Assembly: GCA_023954175.1 (NCBI GenBank)
Contig: JAMLIM010000019.1
Coordinates: forward strand, 1 to 51,484
DNA from: Rhizobacter sp.
GTDB lineage: Bacteria > Pseudomonadota > Gammaproteobacteria > Burkholderiales > Burkholderiaceae_C
DNA length: 51,484 nt
Direction of reading: 5' to 3'
Shown: positions 11,576 through 20,858 of the stretch, in pieces
How positions within the stretch are numbered: the first letter of the stretch is position 1
How the letters are laid out: every line of letters begins with the position of its first letter
Notes under the pieces: generated by a model
Told to the model about the DNA's origin: nothing
Databases searched by the model: none
What the model saw: only the letters and a program-made list of their open reading frames with translations
Program-made: the position numbers and the translations under genes

Positions 11576-12051
11576 CGGTAGGCCTGGAAGACGCTCGCGT
11601 CGGCGCCCTTCGTCAGCAGCAGGACGTCGTAGGCGTCCTTGCGCCCGCCGTAGGCGGGCCCGTCCATGCCGGGCGATCCGAGCGGCATCGCCGGCACTGC
11701 GAGGCCGATCGCGGCGGGCTTTTCCTTCAGCAGGAGCTTGATCTCGCGCGCCGGCACATGGCCTTCGATCGCGTAACCCTCGACCAGCGCCGTGTGGCAC
11801 GAGCCGTAGCGGATGTCGACGCCGAGCCGCGCGCGGGCATCGGTGTTGCCATCGTCGTGGGTGCGCGTGCGAAAGCCGTTCGCTTCGAGATGCGCGATCC
11901 AGTCCTTGCAACAGCCGCAGGTGGGCGACTTCCAGACTTCGACGAGCGGGCCGGATTTGGCAAGCGCAACGGGCGCGAGCGGCAGCACCGCAAGCGCGGC
12001 GAGGGCGACGGCGACCTGGCGCCGGGAAGGTTGTTTGAGTGAGGGCTGCAT
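11572..12051 (-). CDS. DUF411 metal-binding protein, first gene of the efflux operon
   Basis: This 159-aa protein has a twin-arginine-like signal ([19 protein letters not shown]) and a DUF411 domain. The conserved motif is [12 protein letters not shown] (C45, C47, C48), with a further Cys in [13 protein letters not shown]411 proteins are periplasmic and recur beside copper and silver exporters; they are thought to bind the metal through the CGCC cluster. The upstream ATG at 12072 would leave almost no leader if the CATACG at 12088-12083 is the -10, so I favour the ATG at 12051. It leads a five- to six-gene unit with the channel, adaptor and pump. Confidence 0.88.
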   Translation of the reverse strand: MQPSLKQPSRRQVAVALAALAVLPLAPVALAKSGPLVEVWKSPTCGCCKDWIAHLEANGFRTRTHDDGNTDARARLGVDIRYGSCHTALVEGYAIEGHVPAREIKLLLKEKPAAIGLAVPAMPLGSPGMDGPAYGGRKDAYDVLLLTKGADASVFQAYR

Positions 12052-12082
12052 TGTTGTTCGGGACGTCTGCATGGGAACGCCG

Positions 12083-12140
12083 CGTATGCTGACGGCGCCT
12101 GCCTGTCGGGTGGTTTGCTGCCGGATTACAAGTTCGTCAT
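12083..12140 (-). promoter_or_regulatory. CusR-like operator between cusRS and the efflux operon
   Basis: On the minus strand, positions 12140-12125 read ATGACGAACTTGTAAT. This matches the CusR/CopR palindrome ATGACAANNTTGTCAT at 12 of 14 fixed bases. After exactly 36 nt comes CATACG (12088-12083), preceded by GTCA, a candidate -10 for the DUF411 operon. The box centre would lie roughly 55-60 bp before the start of transcription, suitable for an activating response regulator. The same box could also drive cusRS to the right. Confidence 0.6.
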
Positions 12141-12195
12141 CTTTGATCTGCACACCCGCGCGCCGCGCACAATGTCGTCGCCACAGAGAGCGCAC

Positions 12196-12876
12196 ATGAA
12201 GATCCTGATCGTCGAGGACGAACCGAAGACGGGTGACTACCTGAAGCAGGGGCTGACCGAGGCCGGCTTCGTCGCCGACCTCGTGCGCGACGGCATCGAC
12301 GGCCGGCATCAGGCGCTGACGCAGGACTACGACCTCGTCGTGCTCGACGTCATGCTGCCCGGGCTCGACGGCTGGCAGGTGCTGCGCGATATCCGCGCCG
12401 CCGGCCATCACATGCCGGTGCTGTTCCTGACCGCGCGGGACCAGGTCGAGGATCGCGTCAAGGGCCTGGAGTCGGGCGCCGACGACTATCTGCTCAAACC
12501 CTTCGCGTTCGCCGAACTGCTGGCGCGCGTGCGCACGCTGCTGCGGCGCGGCAAGGCGGTCGAAGCCGAACGGCTGCACGCCGCCGACATGGACCTCGAC
12601 CTGCTGCGCCGGCGCGTGACGCGCGGCGGGCGCCGCATCGATCTCACGGCCAAGGAGTTCGCGCTGCTCGAACTGCTGCTGCGGCGTCAGGGCGAGGTGC
12701 TGCCGCGCTCGCTCATCGCCTCGCAGGTCTGGGACATGAACTTCGACAGCGACACCAACGTGATCGAGGTCGCCGTGCGCCGCCTGCGCGCGAAGATCGA
12801 CGACGGCTTCGAGACCAAGCTGATCCGTACCGTGCGCGGCATGGGCTATGTGCTCGACGCCGAAGGCGCCGCGTGA
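12196..12876 (+). CDS. cusR: CusR/CopR-like copper response regulator
   Basis: This 226-aa OmpR-family regulator has a receiver domain (residues 1-115) with the acidic pair E7/D8, phospho-acceptor D51 in [10 protein letters not shown], and a Lys in LLKPFAF. The winged-helix DNA-binding domain follows (about 128-222, [13 protein letters not shown] ... [10 protein letters not shown] ... TVRGMGYVL). The ATG at 12196 follows AGAGAG and gives the canonical start MKILIVEDE; the longer frame adds non-family residues. It overlaps cusS by four bases and diverges from the efflux operon across a CusR-like box. The close match to heavy-metal regulators and the context support copper/silver control. Confidence 0.93.
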   Translation: MKILIVEDEPKTGDYLKQGLTEAGFVADLVRDGIDGRHQALTQDYDLVVLDVMLPGLDGWQVLRDIRAAGHHMPVLFLTARDQVEDRVKGLESGADDYLLKPFAFAELLARVRTLLRRGKAVEAERLHAADMDLDLLRRRVTRGGRRIDLTAKEFALLELLLRRQGEVLPRSLIASQVWDMNFDSDTNVIEVAVRRLRAKIDDGFETKLIRTVRGMGYVLDAEGAA

Positions 12877-14372
12877 TGCGCGCGCGCACGTCGATCACGC
12901 TGCACCTGACGCTGCTCTTCGCGGCCGCGTCGGCGGCGGTGCTGATCGGCGTCGGCGTGCTCGTCAGCCAGCGTGTCGAGGCGCACTTCGAGCAGCAGGA
13001 CCTGACCGAACTCACCGGCAAGCTCGAGCTCGTCCGCCATCGCCTGGCGCGGGTGCGCGCGCCGGCCGAGCTGAACGATGCGGCCGCCACGCTGGCCGAC
13101 GCCCTCGTCGGCCATCACGATCTGGCGGTGCTCGTCAGCGCGCCCGACGGGCGCGAGCTGATCGCCGCCGGCCACGCGGGGTTCCCCGCCGCGCTGCTCG
13201 CGCGGACGGGCGGGGAAGCGTCGGTCGAGCCGATCGTCTGGCGGCACGACGACCGAAGCTACCGCGGCATCGTCGCCGATGCGGTGACCGGCATCCCCGG
13301 GCAGCCACCGGCCAGGGTCGCGTTGGCGCTCGATATCGAGCACCACCTCACCTTCATGGCGGCGTTTCACAGGAGCCTGGCGCTCGCCATCGCGGGCGGC
13401 ATCGCGATCACGGCGCTGCTCGGCTGGGCCGCGGCGCGCCGGGGGCTCGCGCCGATGCGGACGATGGCGCGCCTGACGCACGACATCTCGGCCAGCCGCC
13501 TCGGGGAGCGACTGCCGCTTGCCGCGGTGCCGGCCGAACTCGTCGAGCTGGCGAGCGCACTGAACGACATGCTCGCGCGGCTCGAGGCATCGTTCCAACG
13601 TCTCTCGGATTTCTCTTCCGATCTGGCGCACGAACTGCGCACGCCGATCAGCAACCTGCGGACGCAGACCGAGGTGGCCGTGTCCAAGGCCCGCAGCGCG
13701 GACGACTATCGCGAGGTGCTGTACTCCAACCTCGAAGAGTACGAGCGCCTCGCACGCATGATCACCGACATGCTGTTCCTCGCGCAGGCCGACCACGGCC
13801 TGATGGTGCCGCGGCGCGAACGCGTCGATCTGGCGCTGCAAGTCCAGGCCCTGTTCGCGTTCTACGACGCCTATGCCGAGGAGCGTGGCGTCGGCCTCGC
13901 GCTGAGCGGGGCAGGCGCCGTCGAAGGCGATCCGCTGATGATGCGCCGCGCCCTCGGCAATTTGCTGTCGAACGCGATCCGCCACACGGCGCGTGGCGGC
14001 ACGGTCAGCGTGCGCATCGCGACCGGGCCGTCGGGCGAGACCGAGGTCTGCGTCGAGAACCCCGGCGAGGCGATCCCGACCGAACATCTGCAGCGCATCT
14101 TCGAGCGCTTCCATCGCGTCGACCCGTCGCGCCAGAAGACGAGCGATGGCGTCGGCCTCGGCTTGGCGATCACGAAGTCCATCGTCCAGGCCCACGGCGC
14201 GACGGTCATGGCGGCCTGCGTCGACGGCTGGACGCGATTCGAGATCAGGTTTCGCCCTGGCGCAACTGGCGGCGCAGGGCCCGAGCACGAGCCCGTGCTG
14301 GCGCCCGTGCCCGAAGACGCGAGCACGGGGCTGCGAAGCGATCGCGATCGTGCGGCACCGAGTCGAGCCTGA
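12873..14372 (+). CDS. cusS: CusS/CopS-like heavy-metal sensor histidine kinase
   Basis: This 499-aa inner-membrane kinase has TM1 at about 9-32, a periplasmic sensor segment of about 130 residues, TM2 at about 165-185 and a HAMP domain. The HisKA motif [14 protein letters not shown] carries the phospho-accepting H253. The ATP domain has an N-box ([13 protein letters not shown]), a G2 (GVGLGLAIT) and a degenerate G1 (VENPGEAIP) that keeps no clear DxG. The degenerate G1 also occurs in some CusS relatives, so activity is not excluded. A Pro/Glu-rich tail of about 35 residues follows the catalytic core. The gene shares ATGA with cusR. Confidence 0.92.
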   Translation: MMRARTSITLHLTLLFAAASAAVLIGVGVLVSQRVEAHFEQQDLTELTGKLELVRHRLARVRAPAELNDAAATLADALVGHHDLAVLVSAPDGRELIAAGHAGFPAALLARTGGEASVEPIVWRHDDRSYRGIVADAVTGIPGQPPARVALALDIEHHLTFMAAFHRSLALAIAGGIAITALLGWAAARRGLAPMRTMARLTHDISASRLGERLPLAAVPAELVELASALNDMLARLEASFQRLSDFSSDLAHELRTPISNLRTQTEVAVSKARSADDYREVLYSNLEEYERLARMITDMLFLAQADHGLMVPRRERVDLALQVQALFAFYDAYAEERGVGLALSGAGAVEGDPLMMRRALGNLLSNAIRHTARGGTVSVRIATGPSGETEVCVENPGEAIPTEHLQRIFERFHRVDPSRQKTSDGVGLGLAITKSIVQAHGATVMAACVDGWTRFEIRFRPGATGGAGPEHEPVLAPVPEDASTGLRSDRDRAAPSRA

Positions 14373-14961
14373 GCAGGGTCGCGGGCGGCGTCATTCTTGA
14401 ATTGAGCCGGCGACCAGATGCTCGACCGTTACGGTCGGCACCTGCCGTTTCAGCCCGTTCGAATCGGTCGAGGTGGCTGTGCCACACGCCAGGTGAAGGA
14501 AGCCTGATTTTGGCTCTCGACGTGCCCCGTTCGCCAAAGCGGTCGCGCATGGCCTTGCGGCGCCAGTTGGTCCCCGACCCAGTCAACGCGTCCGCAATTT
14601 GATGAGCCGAACTGTCCTTCGACCGTCAGGAGTCACACGTTCGACCCGATTGGGAGCCGCAAGGCCGCCTACCGAAGGCGCCGACTGCGGTTTCATGTTC
14701 AAGACTGGCTTCGTGCGGGAGTTGATGACGAACACGTCCGCGTCGAGTGCCGCGCAACCCAGATCCGCACGGGGTTGCCGAGGGCTCGACGACCTGGGCG
14801 CAGGGCGCATGATCCTCAGTGCCAGTGCAATCGTGGGGGCCACCGGGAGGCCTATGGTGTTGGTGGCGAGAACCTTCTCGAGTTCGTGCAGCGGCTGCGA
14901 GAACAGGCCTCGCGAGCTACGAGCCCCCGCGATCTCGTCCTGACCGAGCGCCGTCAGTTGG
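14373..14961. other. Gene-poor stretch after cusS
   Basis: No gene is supported here. The longest minus-strand frame (14583-14843) ends in a basic tail (VRLIKLRTR) and has no recognisable domain or ribosome site. Base composition is slightly less GC-extreme than in the flanking genes. Together with the decayed gene end to its right, this looks like debris from past rearrangement. Confidence 0.45.
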
Positions 14962-15135
14962 TCAAAGCATCCATTCGATCGGCAATGCGGACAACACGAC
15001 CACGAAGGCCCGCGGCCAGAAGCTTGTGCGGGGCTCCCGGTCGTACACGAGCTCCTCGCCGTTGCGCTGCTCCACCCATTGAAGCGCGCCGGCGTCGTTC
15101 AGACGAACATGGCAGGCGCGCGCAGTGACGCGCCG
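14962..15135 (-). pseudogene. C-terminal remnant of a phospholipase-D/cardiolipin-synthase-like protein
   Basis: On the minus strand an open stretch of about 55 codons, without a start, reads ...VRLNDAGALQWVEQRNGEEL, then VYDREPRTSFWPRAF, then LSALPIEWML and a stop. This is the characteristic C-terminal end of PLD-family (YmdC/ClsC-like) proteins, where WVE..(N/D)G, EPGTS.W and LPIEWLL recur. No HKD motif or upstream part is present: the frame loses similarity near 15135, and the cyclase-homology regulator starts 150 bp further on. I read it as the tail of a gene whose body was lost. It is distinct from the intact cardiolipin synthase at 31.4 kb. Confidence 0.6.
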
Positions 15136-15283
15136 TATGGGTCTGGGCGATCCAAGGCGTTGCCGGCGCCGGCACGGCGGTCAACGGCATGCGCGCGGAT
15201 GGCATATGCTCCGTCGGCGCCAGCACCTGCAGTCGCGGCCTGGCTTTGCGCGGTGCATCGTGCCGCGGCTACGATTCCACAAC

Positions 15284-18094
15284 ATGGCTGACATACGGGC
15301 TCTGCTCCTGACCGACGTGGTGGACAGCACCAGGTTGGCGGATAAGCTCGGCGACGCGGCGATGGCCGGGGTCTGGGCCGCGCACGATCGGGTCGCGCGC
15401 GACCTGCTGCCCGCTTGGCGCGGGCGCGAGATCGACAAGGCCGACGGCATGCTGTCGCTGTTCGACTCGGCCGCCGACGCGGTGGGCTACGCGCTCGCCT
15501 ACCATCGCACGCTCGCGACGCTGCCGACGCCGCTGCACGCGCGCGCGGGCCTGCACGTCGGCGCGGTAACGCTGCGCGAGAACGACGCCGCCGACATCGC
15601 ACGCGGCGCCAAGCCGCTGGAGGTCGAAGGTCTGGCCAAGGCGGTCGCCGCGCGTGTGATGTCGATCGCCCGCGGCGGCCAGACGCTGCTCTCCGCCGAG
15701 GCGCGCGGGGATCTCGGCAAGGCAACGCACAAGCTGCAGTCGCACGGCCACTGGATGGTCAAGGGCGTGGCCGATCCGTTGGAGCTGTTCGAGGTCGGCG
15801 AGCCCGATGCGCGCATGCAGGCGCCTGCCGACAGCGACAAGGTCTTGCGCGTCGTGCGCGCGGGCGACTGGTGGATGCCGTTGCGCGAGGTGCCGAACAA
15901 CCTGCCGCAGCAGGGCACGTCCTTCGTCGGGCGCGAGCGCGAGCTCGATGAAGTCCGTTCGCAACTCGAGCGCGCCAGGCTGCTCACGCTGCTCGGCATG
16001 GGGGGTCTCGGCAAGACGCGGCTCTCGATTCAGGCCGCCGCCGACGCGATGCACGCGTACCCGGACGGCGTCTGGTTCATTGACCTGGCGCCGATCCGGG
16101 ACACCGCACTCGTCGCCAGCGAAACCGCGCAGGTGCTGGGTGTGCGCGAGGAGCCGGACCGGCCGCTGATCCAGACCCTGTGCGCGCACCTGAAGACCAG
16201 GCGCGTGCTGCTGATCCTCGACAACTGCGAGCACTTGATCAAGGCGGCGGCCGAGCTCGCCCACGCGGTCGTCAAGGCCACGCCTCATGTTCACCTCATC
16301 GCTTCGAGCCGCCAGGCGCTGCGCATCCCGGGCGAGGTGGTGTTTCCCGTCCTGCCGCTGCCGTTGCCGCAGAAGGGCGACAGTTTGCACGCGTTGCGTC
16401 GATCGCCCGCGGTGCAGTTGTTCGTCGATCGCGCCCGGGCGCACAAGCCGTCCTTCGAACTGAGCGAGCTCGATGCCCCGGCCATGACGGCGCTGGTGAG
16501 CCGCCTCGAGGGCATCCCGCTCGCGCTCGAGCTCGCCGCGGCGCGGGTGCGCTCACTGTCGGTCGCGGACATCAACGCGCGGCTCAAGGATCGCTACCGG
16601 GTTCTCACCGGCGGCGCCCGCGTGCACGACGAGCGCCAGCAGACATTGCGTGCGTTGGTGGACTGGTCCTACGAGCTGCTGACCGATCCCGAGCAGAGGG
16701 TGCTGGCGCGGCTGAGCGCCTTCGTCGGCGGCTTCGACATGCCGGCTGCCGAGGCCGTGTGCGGCGCCGAGCCGCTGCTCGCCGAGGACGTGCTCGACTT
16801 GATCGAGTCGCTGCTGGAGAAGTCGCTCGTCATGCGCGACGACCGCGACGAGGGCACGCGCTACCGCATGCTCGAGACGATCCGCGACTACGCCCGCGAG
16901 AAGCTCGAACGGAGCGGCGAACGCGACACCACGCTGGCGCGCCACTGTGCCCACTACTTCGTCATGGCCAACGCAGCGAACCACGGACTGGAAGGCCCCG
17001 ACCAGGCCGACTGGGTCTTGCGCGTCGAGGCCGAGCTCGACAACCTGCGCGCGGCCATCGCGCTCGCGCTGGCGGGCGGGGTGGAGCCGGTCATGGCCGT
17101 GAAGTACGCCGTCGCGATGTCGAACTTCTGGATCCTGCGCGGCTACGCCAGCGAGGGCAGGGCGCTGCTCCGGGCCGCGCTCGAGTTGCCCGAGATCCGG
17201 GCTTCCGACGTGGCGCACGCGTGGGCGCTCTATACGGGTTCGTGCCTGGCCGAGAGCCAAGGTGACCTGGCGGAGGCCTTGAAGATGCTCGAACGCTGCC
17301 TCGAACTGCGCCGCGCCGTTGGCAGCCCGGTGGAAATCGCGGCCACGCTGTCCACGATGTCGCTGGTGCACCTGCAGGTCGGCGACTTGGCCGGCGCCGA
17401 GATCGGCGAGCGCGAGGCGCTGCAGATCTTCATTGACCTCGGTGACCGCGTCGGCGAGGCCATCGGGCTGCTCCATCTCGGTCAGATCGCGATCTATCGC
17501 GGCGAACTCGACGAGGCGCGGTCGCGGCTCGAACAGTGCCTGGCGATCGCGCGCGACATCAAGATCATGGACGTCGAGGGCGAATGCGAGCTTCACCTCG
17601 GAGAGGCTGCGGTGGATGGCGACGAGCACGACAGGGCGAGCCAGCACTTCAAGCGTTCACTGATCGTCTGCCGCGAAGGCGGCAACAAGCGCGGCGAGGC
17701 CAGTGCGCTATGGCACATCGGCCAGCTCGATCTCGTCAGCGGCGACGTCGAATCGGGCCGCGCCCGGCTTGGCGACGCCTTGCGCGCGTTCAGCACCTTC
17801 GGCATGCGCGCCGAACTGCTTGGCTGCCTCGAGGACTGCGTCAGGCTTGCCTGCGCCGAGCGTCGGCTGGTGGCGGCGACCCGCCTCGTCGCCGCGGTCG
17901 GGCTGGCGCGCGAACGGCTGAGCCTGAAGCGTCCGCTGAAGGCCGAGGAACGGTGGTCGGCGCTGGTCGCCGCGCTGCGCCAGGCAATGTCCGGCGCTTC
18001 GTTCGACGCGGCGCAGGGCGAAGGCCGGCAATGGCAGATCGACGACGCGCTGCGTCACGCCCTGTCGACGCAGGCGGACCTGATCGCGGCTTGA
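15284..18094 (+). CDS. Cyclase-homology / NB-ARC-like ATPase / TPR regulator
   Basis: This 936-aa soluble signalling protein has three parts. Residues 1-175 are a class III nucleotide-cyclase homology domain: D11 in TDVVDST and D54 in KADGML are the two metal-site positions. The usual purine-selecting Lys is not in place, and the Asn of the VNLAAR motif is replaced (AVAAR), so catalysis is doubtful. Residues about 215-500 are a STAND-type ATPase with P-loop GMGGLGKT (238-245), Walker B LLILDNCEH (about 308-316) and a SSRQAL sensor. The rest is a winged-helix-like linker and TPR-like helical repeats. No DNA-binding domain is obvious. The ATG at 15284 begins the cyclase domain. Confidence 0.85.
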   Translation: MADIRALLLTDVVDSTRLADKLGDAAMAGVWAAHDRVARDLLPAWRGREIDKADGMLSLFDSAADAVGYALAYHRTLATLPTPLHARAGLHVGAVTLRENDAADIARGAKPLEVEGLAKAVAARVMSIARGGQTLLSAEARGDLGKATHKLQSHGHWMVKGVADPLELFEVGEPDARMQAPADSDKVLRVVRAGDWWMPLREVPNNLPQQGTSFVGRERELDEVRSQLERARLLTLLGMGGLGKTRLSIQAAADAMHAYPDGVWFIDLAPIRDTALVASETAQVLGVREEPDRPLIQTLCAHLKTRRVLLILDNCEHLIKAAAELAHAVVKATPHVHLIASSRQALRIPGEVVFPVLPLPLPQKGDSLHALRRSPAVQLFVDRARAHKPSFELSELDAPAMTALVSRLEGIPLALELAAARVRSLSVADINARLKDRYRVLTGGARVHDERQQTLRALVDWSYELLTDPEQRVLARLSAFVGGFDMPAAEAVCGAEPLLAEDVLDLIESLLEKSLVMRDDRDEGTRYRMLETIRDYAREKLERSGERDTTLARHCAHYFVMANAANHGLEGPDQADWVLRVEAELDNLRAAIALALAGGVEPVMAVKYAVAMSNFWILRGYASEGRALLRAALELPEIRASDVAHAWALYTGSCLAESQGDLAEALKMLERCLELRRAVGSPVEIAATLSTMSLVHLQVGDLAGAEIGEREALQIFIDLGDRVGEAIGLLHLGQIAIYRGELDEARSRLEQCLAIARDIKIMDVEGECELHLGEAAVDGDEHDRASQHFKRSLIVCREGGNKRGEASALWHIGQLDLVSGDVESGRARLGDALRAFSTFGMRAELLGCLEDCVRLACAERRLVAATRLVAAVGLARERLSLKRPLKAEERWSALVAALRQAMSGASFDAAQGEGRQWQIDDALRHALSTQADLIAA

Positions 18095-18238
18095 CGCGCC
18101 CTGTCGGCGGCAACTGCAAATCGCCCCTCAAGCTGGCGGGTCGACTGCTGGCGACGAGGCTCGAGGCTCTACCGGCACAAGCTGCCGAGCGAACGATTGG
18201 CGCGCCGGGCCGGCAGGCAGTCCAGCGCGCCTGAGCGC

Positions 18239-18904
18239 TCAACCCCGCTCGCGGCGCGCGATCTCGGCGGCCACTGCGGCCGCCATCGCGGCCGCCTGGG
18301 CATCGCCGTCGCGCCTGGCGAGCGCCGTCAGGCCTTCGACGACGCCGAGTCGGTCGGCGGCGCTGCGGTTCTGGCTCGCCTTGCACTTGCCGATGAGCGA
18401 GCCAAGCTCGATCTCGATGCCGACGATCGAACCGAGCATGGTCTCGATGTAGTCGGCCGGCGCGTCGGCGACCTGCCAGGGCCGCGCCTGCCGCGCCTCG
18501 TGGCGCTCGGTCAGGCGTGTCACGAACGCGCGCAGCCACTCGCGATCGTCGATCGCACGCAGGCGGCCGCGCGCCTGGACGACGACGTAGTTCCAGGTCG
18601 GCACCGCCTTGCCGTGCTCGGCCTTGCTCGGGTACCAGCCGGGGCTGACGTAGCTTTGCGCACCCTGGAACACGACGAGCGCATCGACGTCTTCGCGCGT
18701 CTCGCGCCAGAGCGGATTCGCGCGCGCCACGTGGCCGCGCAGCGTGCCGTGCGCGCCGTCGGCGGCGTCGAGCAGGAAGGGGATCGGGTCGGCCTGCAGC
18801 GCGCCGCTGCGATCCTGCGTGATCAGCGTGCCGAGCGGATGATCGCGCACGAGCGCGTGCAGGCGCTCGACGCGGGTCTCTTCGAAGTGCGGTGGCCGGT
18901 ACAT
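18239..18904 (-). CDS. PaiB-type FMN-binding negative regulator
   Basis: The protein is 221 aa, close to the PaiB family length, and starts with the family's MYRPPHFEE. It contains the FMN-binding split-barrel signature: TLITQDRSGALQADPIPFLL, then VVFQGAQSYVSPGWYPSK and VPTWNYVVVQARGRL, with the C-terminal helix carrying GLSKRK-like residues. Relatives bind FMN and some repress protease and sporulation genes in Bacillus; the role in proteobacteria is unknown. It follows the DoxX gene by 58 bp on the same strand, so the two may be co-transcribed. Confidence 0.88.
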   Translation of the reverse strand: MYRPPHFEETRVERLHALVRDHPLGTLITQDRSGALQADPIPFLLDAADGAHGTLRGHVARANPLWRETREDVDALVVFQGAQSYVSPGWYPSKAEHGKAVPTWNYVVVQARGRLRAIDDREWLRAFVTRLTERHEARQARPWQVADAPADYIETMLGSIVGIEIELGSLIGKCKASQNRSAADRLGVVEGLTALARRDGDAQAAAMAAAVAAEIARRERG

Positions 18905-18962
18905 GGCGGGATGGGGCGCATCCTACCGCGCCCTGGCCGGTCCGTGCCGGGCGCGCGGCGGA

Positions 18963-19376
18963 TCAGGCCCGCGTCCGTCGGGCGTCGAAGCTGATCGGCC
19001 CGGCGCCGAGTGCGGCGACCATGAACATGCCACCTGCGACGGCGAGGTTCTTCATGAACATCAGCTGCTGCACGAAGGCCTTGTCCGCGGGCATCGCCCA
19101 GAAGTTGTGGAACAGCAGGCTCGCCAACAGGGTAAAGAGCCCGAGCGCGAGCGCCGCCCAGCGCGCGTGCAGGCCGACCATGATCGCCAGGCCGCCGAAG
19201 AATTCGAGCAGGCCGACGAGGACGGCGAGCGCCGTCGCCAGCGGCAGGCCGCCGCTGGCGATGTAGCCGGCAGTGCCTTCGATGTTCGTCAGCTTGCCGA
19301 AGCCCGAGGCGACGAACATCAGCGCCAGCAGCACACGGCCGATGACGGTCAGCGGGATCTTGAATGAATCAGACAT
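18963..19376 (-). CDS. DoxX family membrane protein
   Basis: This 137-aa integral membrane protein has four predicted helices and the DoxX pattern IGRVLLALMFVASGFGKL near the N-terminus. GLLEFFGGLAIMVGL and a Phe/His-rich loop with NFW follow. A ribosome site (GGAG) lies 8 bases before the ATG. DoxX proteins are associated with quinone/thiol redox chemistry, and a DoxX member (BufD) accompanies some bufferin operons. This one is 8 kb from the buf genes and beside a PaiB protein, so I do not assign it to that system. Confidence 0.9.
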   Translation of the reverse strand: MSDSFKIPLTVIGRVLLALMFVASGFGKLTNIEGTAGYIASGGLPLATALAVLVGLLEFFGGLAIMVGLHARWAALALGLFTLLASLLFHNFWAMPADKAFVQQLMFMKNLAVAGGMFMVAALGAGPISFDARRTRA

Positions 19377-19531
19377 TTGGTTGCTCCGAAGGGGGTGGAT
19401 TGCGATGCGCGCCTGCGTGCGACGCGCGCTTTCGACGCTGCGCAGGATAGGTCGTCCACATCGGCCGCTCGTCGCATCGGCTTGTCGTCATCGTTCGAAC
19501 TTGTTGACGACCCGCGCCGGCCCGGCGCCGC

Positions 19532-20833
19532 TCAACCGCGCATTTGCGCCGGCAGAAAGGTCACGATCTGCGGGAAGAAGAAGACGAGCAGGATCGCGGT
19601 GCCCATCAGCAGGAAGAAGGGCAGCGTCGCGCGCGCGATCCAGGTGATCTCGCGCCCCGTCATGCCCTGCATCACGAACAGGTTGAAGCCGACCGGCGGC
19701 GTGATCTGCGCCATCTCGACGACGAGCACGATGAAGATGCCGAACCAGAGCGGGTCGATGCCGGCCTTCTGGATCGTCGGCATGATCACGCCCATCGTCA
19801 GGACGACCATCGAGATGCCATCCAGAAAGCAGCCGAGCAGGGCGTAGAACGCGGCGAGCATCAGGATCAGCTGGAACTGCGACAGGCCGAGCGAGGCGAT
19901 CCATTCCGCCAGATGGCGCGGCAGGCCGATGTAGCCCATCGACAGCGTCAGGAACGACGCCCCGGCGAGGATCAGCGCGATCATGCAGTACAGCCGCGTG
20001 CCGCCCATCAGCGAGCTGCGAAACGTCGCCCAGTCGAGCGAGCCCTGCAGCGCCGAGATCACGAGCGCGCCGACGACGCCGAGTGCGGCCGCCTCGGTCG
20101 CCGTTGCGATGCCGGCGTAGATCGAGCCGAGCACGGCAAGGATGAGCAGGATGATCGGGATCAGGCTCTTCGATTCGCGCAGCTTCTCGGCCAGCGTCAG
20201 CGACGCGTCGCGCGGCGGTATCAGGTGCCGGTTGCGCAGCGACCAGACGGCGATGTAGCCGGAGAACAGCAGCGCGAGCAGGATGCCGGGGACGACGCCG
20301 GCGATGAACAGCTCGGCGATCGACACGTCGGCGATCACGCCGTAGACGATCATGATGATCGACGGCGGGATCAGCAGGCCCAGCGTGCCGGCGCCGGCGA
20401 GCGAGCCGACCGCCATGCGGTCCGGGTAGCCGCGCTTGGCGAGCTCGGGCAGGCTCATCTTGCCGATCGTCGCGCAGGTCGCCGCGCTCGAGCCCGACAC
20501 CGCGGCGAAGATCGCGCAGCCGATCACGTTCGTGTGCAGCAGCCGCCCGGGCAGGCGCTGCATCCACGGCGCGAGGCCGCGAAACATGTCCTGCGAGAGC
20601 CGCGTGCGAAACAGGATCTCGCCCATCCAGATGAAGAGCGGCAACGCGGTCAGCGTCCAGCTCGACGACGAGCCCCAGATCGTCACCGCCATCGCGTCGC
20701 CCGCCGGCCGTGTGGACAGGAGCTCCATGCCGATCCAGGCGACGCCCGACAGCGTGAGCCCGATCCACACGCCGCTGGCGAGGATCAGGAACAGCGCCGC
20801 GATCAGCAGGCCGGTGACCGCGATGTCGTTCAT
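19532..20833 (-). CDS. TRAP transporter large permease (DctM type)
   Basis: This 433-aa inner-membrane protein has about 12 predicted helices; it is the transport subunit of a Na+-coupled TRAP system. Family motifs seen are FAAVSGSSAATCATIGKM, PELAKRGYP, GTLGLLIPPSI and QITPPVGFNLFVMQG. I chose the ATG at 20833 (MNDIAVTG) because the longer frame runs through the small-permease gene with no TRAP similarity. It is the third gene of the dctP-dctQ-dctM-like unit reading leftward, 25 bp after the small permease. Confidence 0.95.
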   Translation of the reverse strand: MNDIAVTGLLIAALFLILASGVWIGLTLSGVAWIGMELLSTRPAGDAMAVTIWGSSSSWTLTALPLFIWMGEILFRTRLSQDMFRGLAPWMQRLPGRLLHTNVIGCAIFAAVSGSSAATCATIGKMSLPELAKRGYPDRMAVGSLAGAGTLGLLIPPSIIMIVYGVIADVSIAELFIAGVVPGILLALLFSGYIAVWSLRNRHLIPPRDASLTLAEKLRESKSLIPIILLILAVLGSIYAGIATATEAAALGVVGALVISALQGSLDWATFRSSLMGGTRLYCMIALILAGASFLTLSMGYIGLPRHLAEWIASLGLSQFQLILMLAAFYALLGCFLDGISMVVLTMGVIMPTIQKAGIDPLWFGIFIVLVVEMAQITPPVGFNLFVMQGMTGREITWIARATLPFFLLMGTAILLVFFFPQIVTFLPAQMRG

Positions 20834-20858
20834 GCGCGGGCTTGCGTCGTGAGGGCGG

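Noticed and set aside
14583-14843. 86-residue minus-strand frame after cusS
   Set aside because: No ribosome site, no family resemblance, and it lies in a stretch with other gene debris.
15125-15283. N-terminal extension of the cyclase-homology regulator
   Set aside because: Arg-rich and unconserved; the cyclase domain begins at the ATG at 15284, and the extension overlaps the PLD remnant.
18963-19376. DoxX protein considered as the BufD partner of the bufferin operon
   Set aside because: It is 8 kb away on the other strand, next to a PaiB gene; DoxX proteins are widespread.
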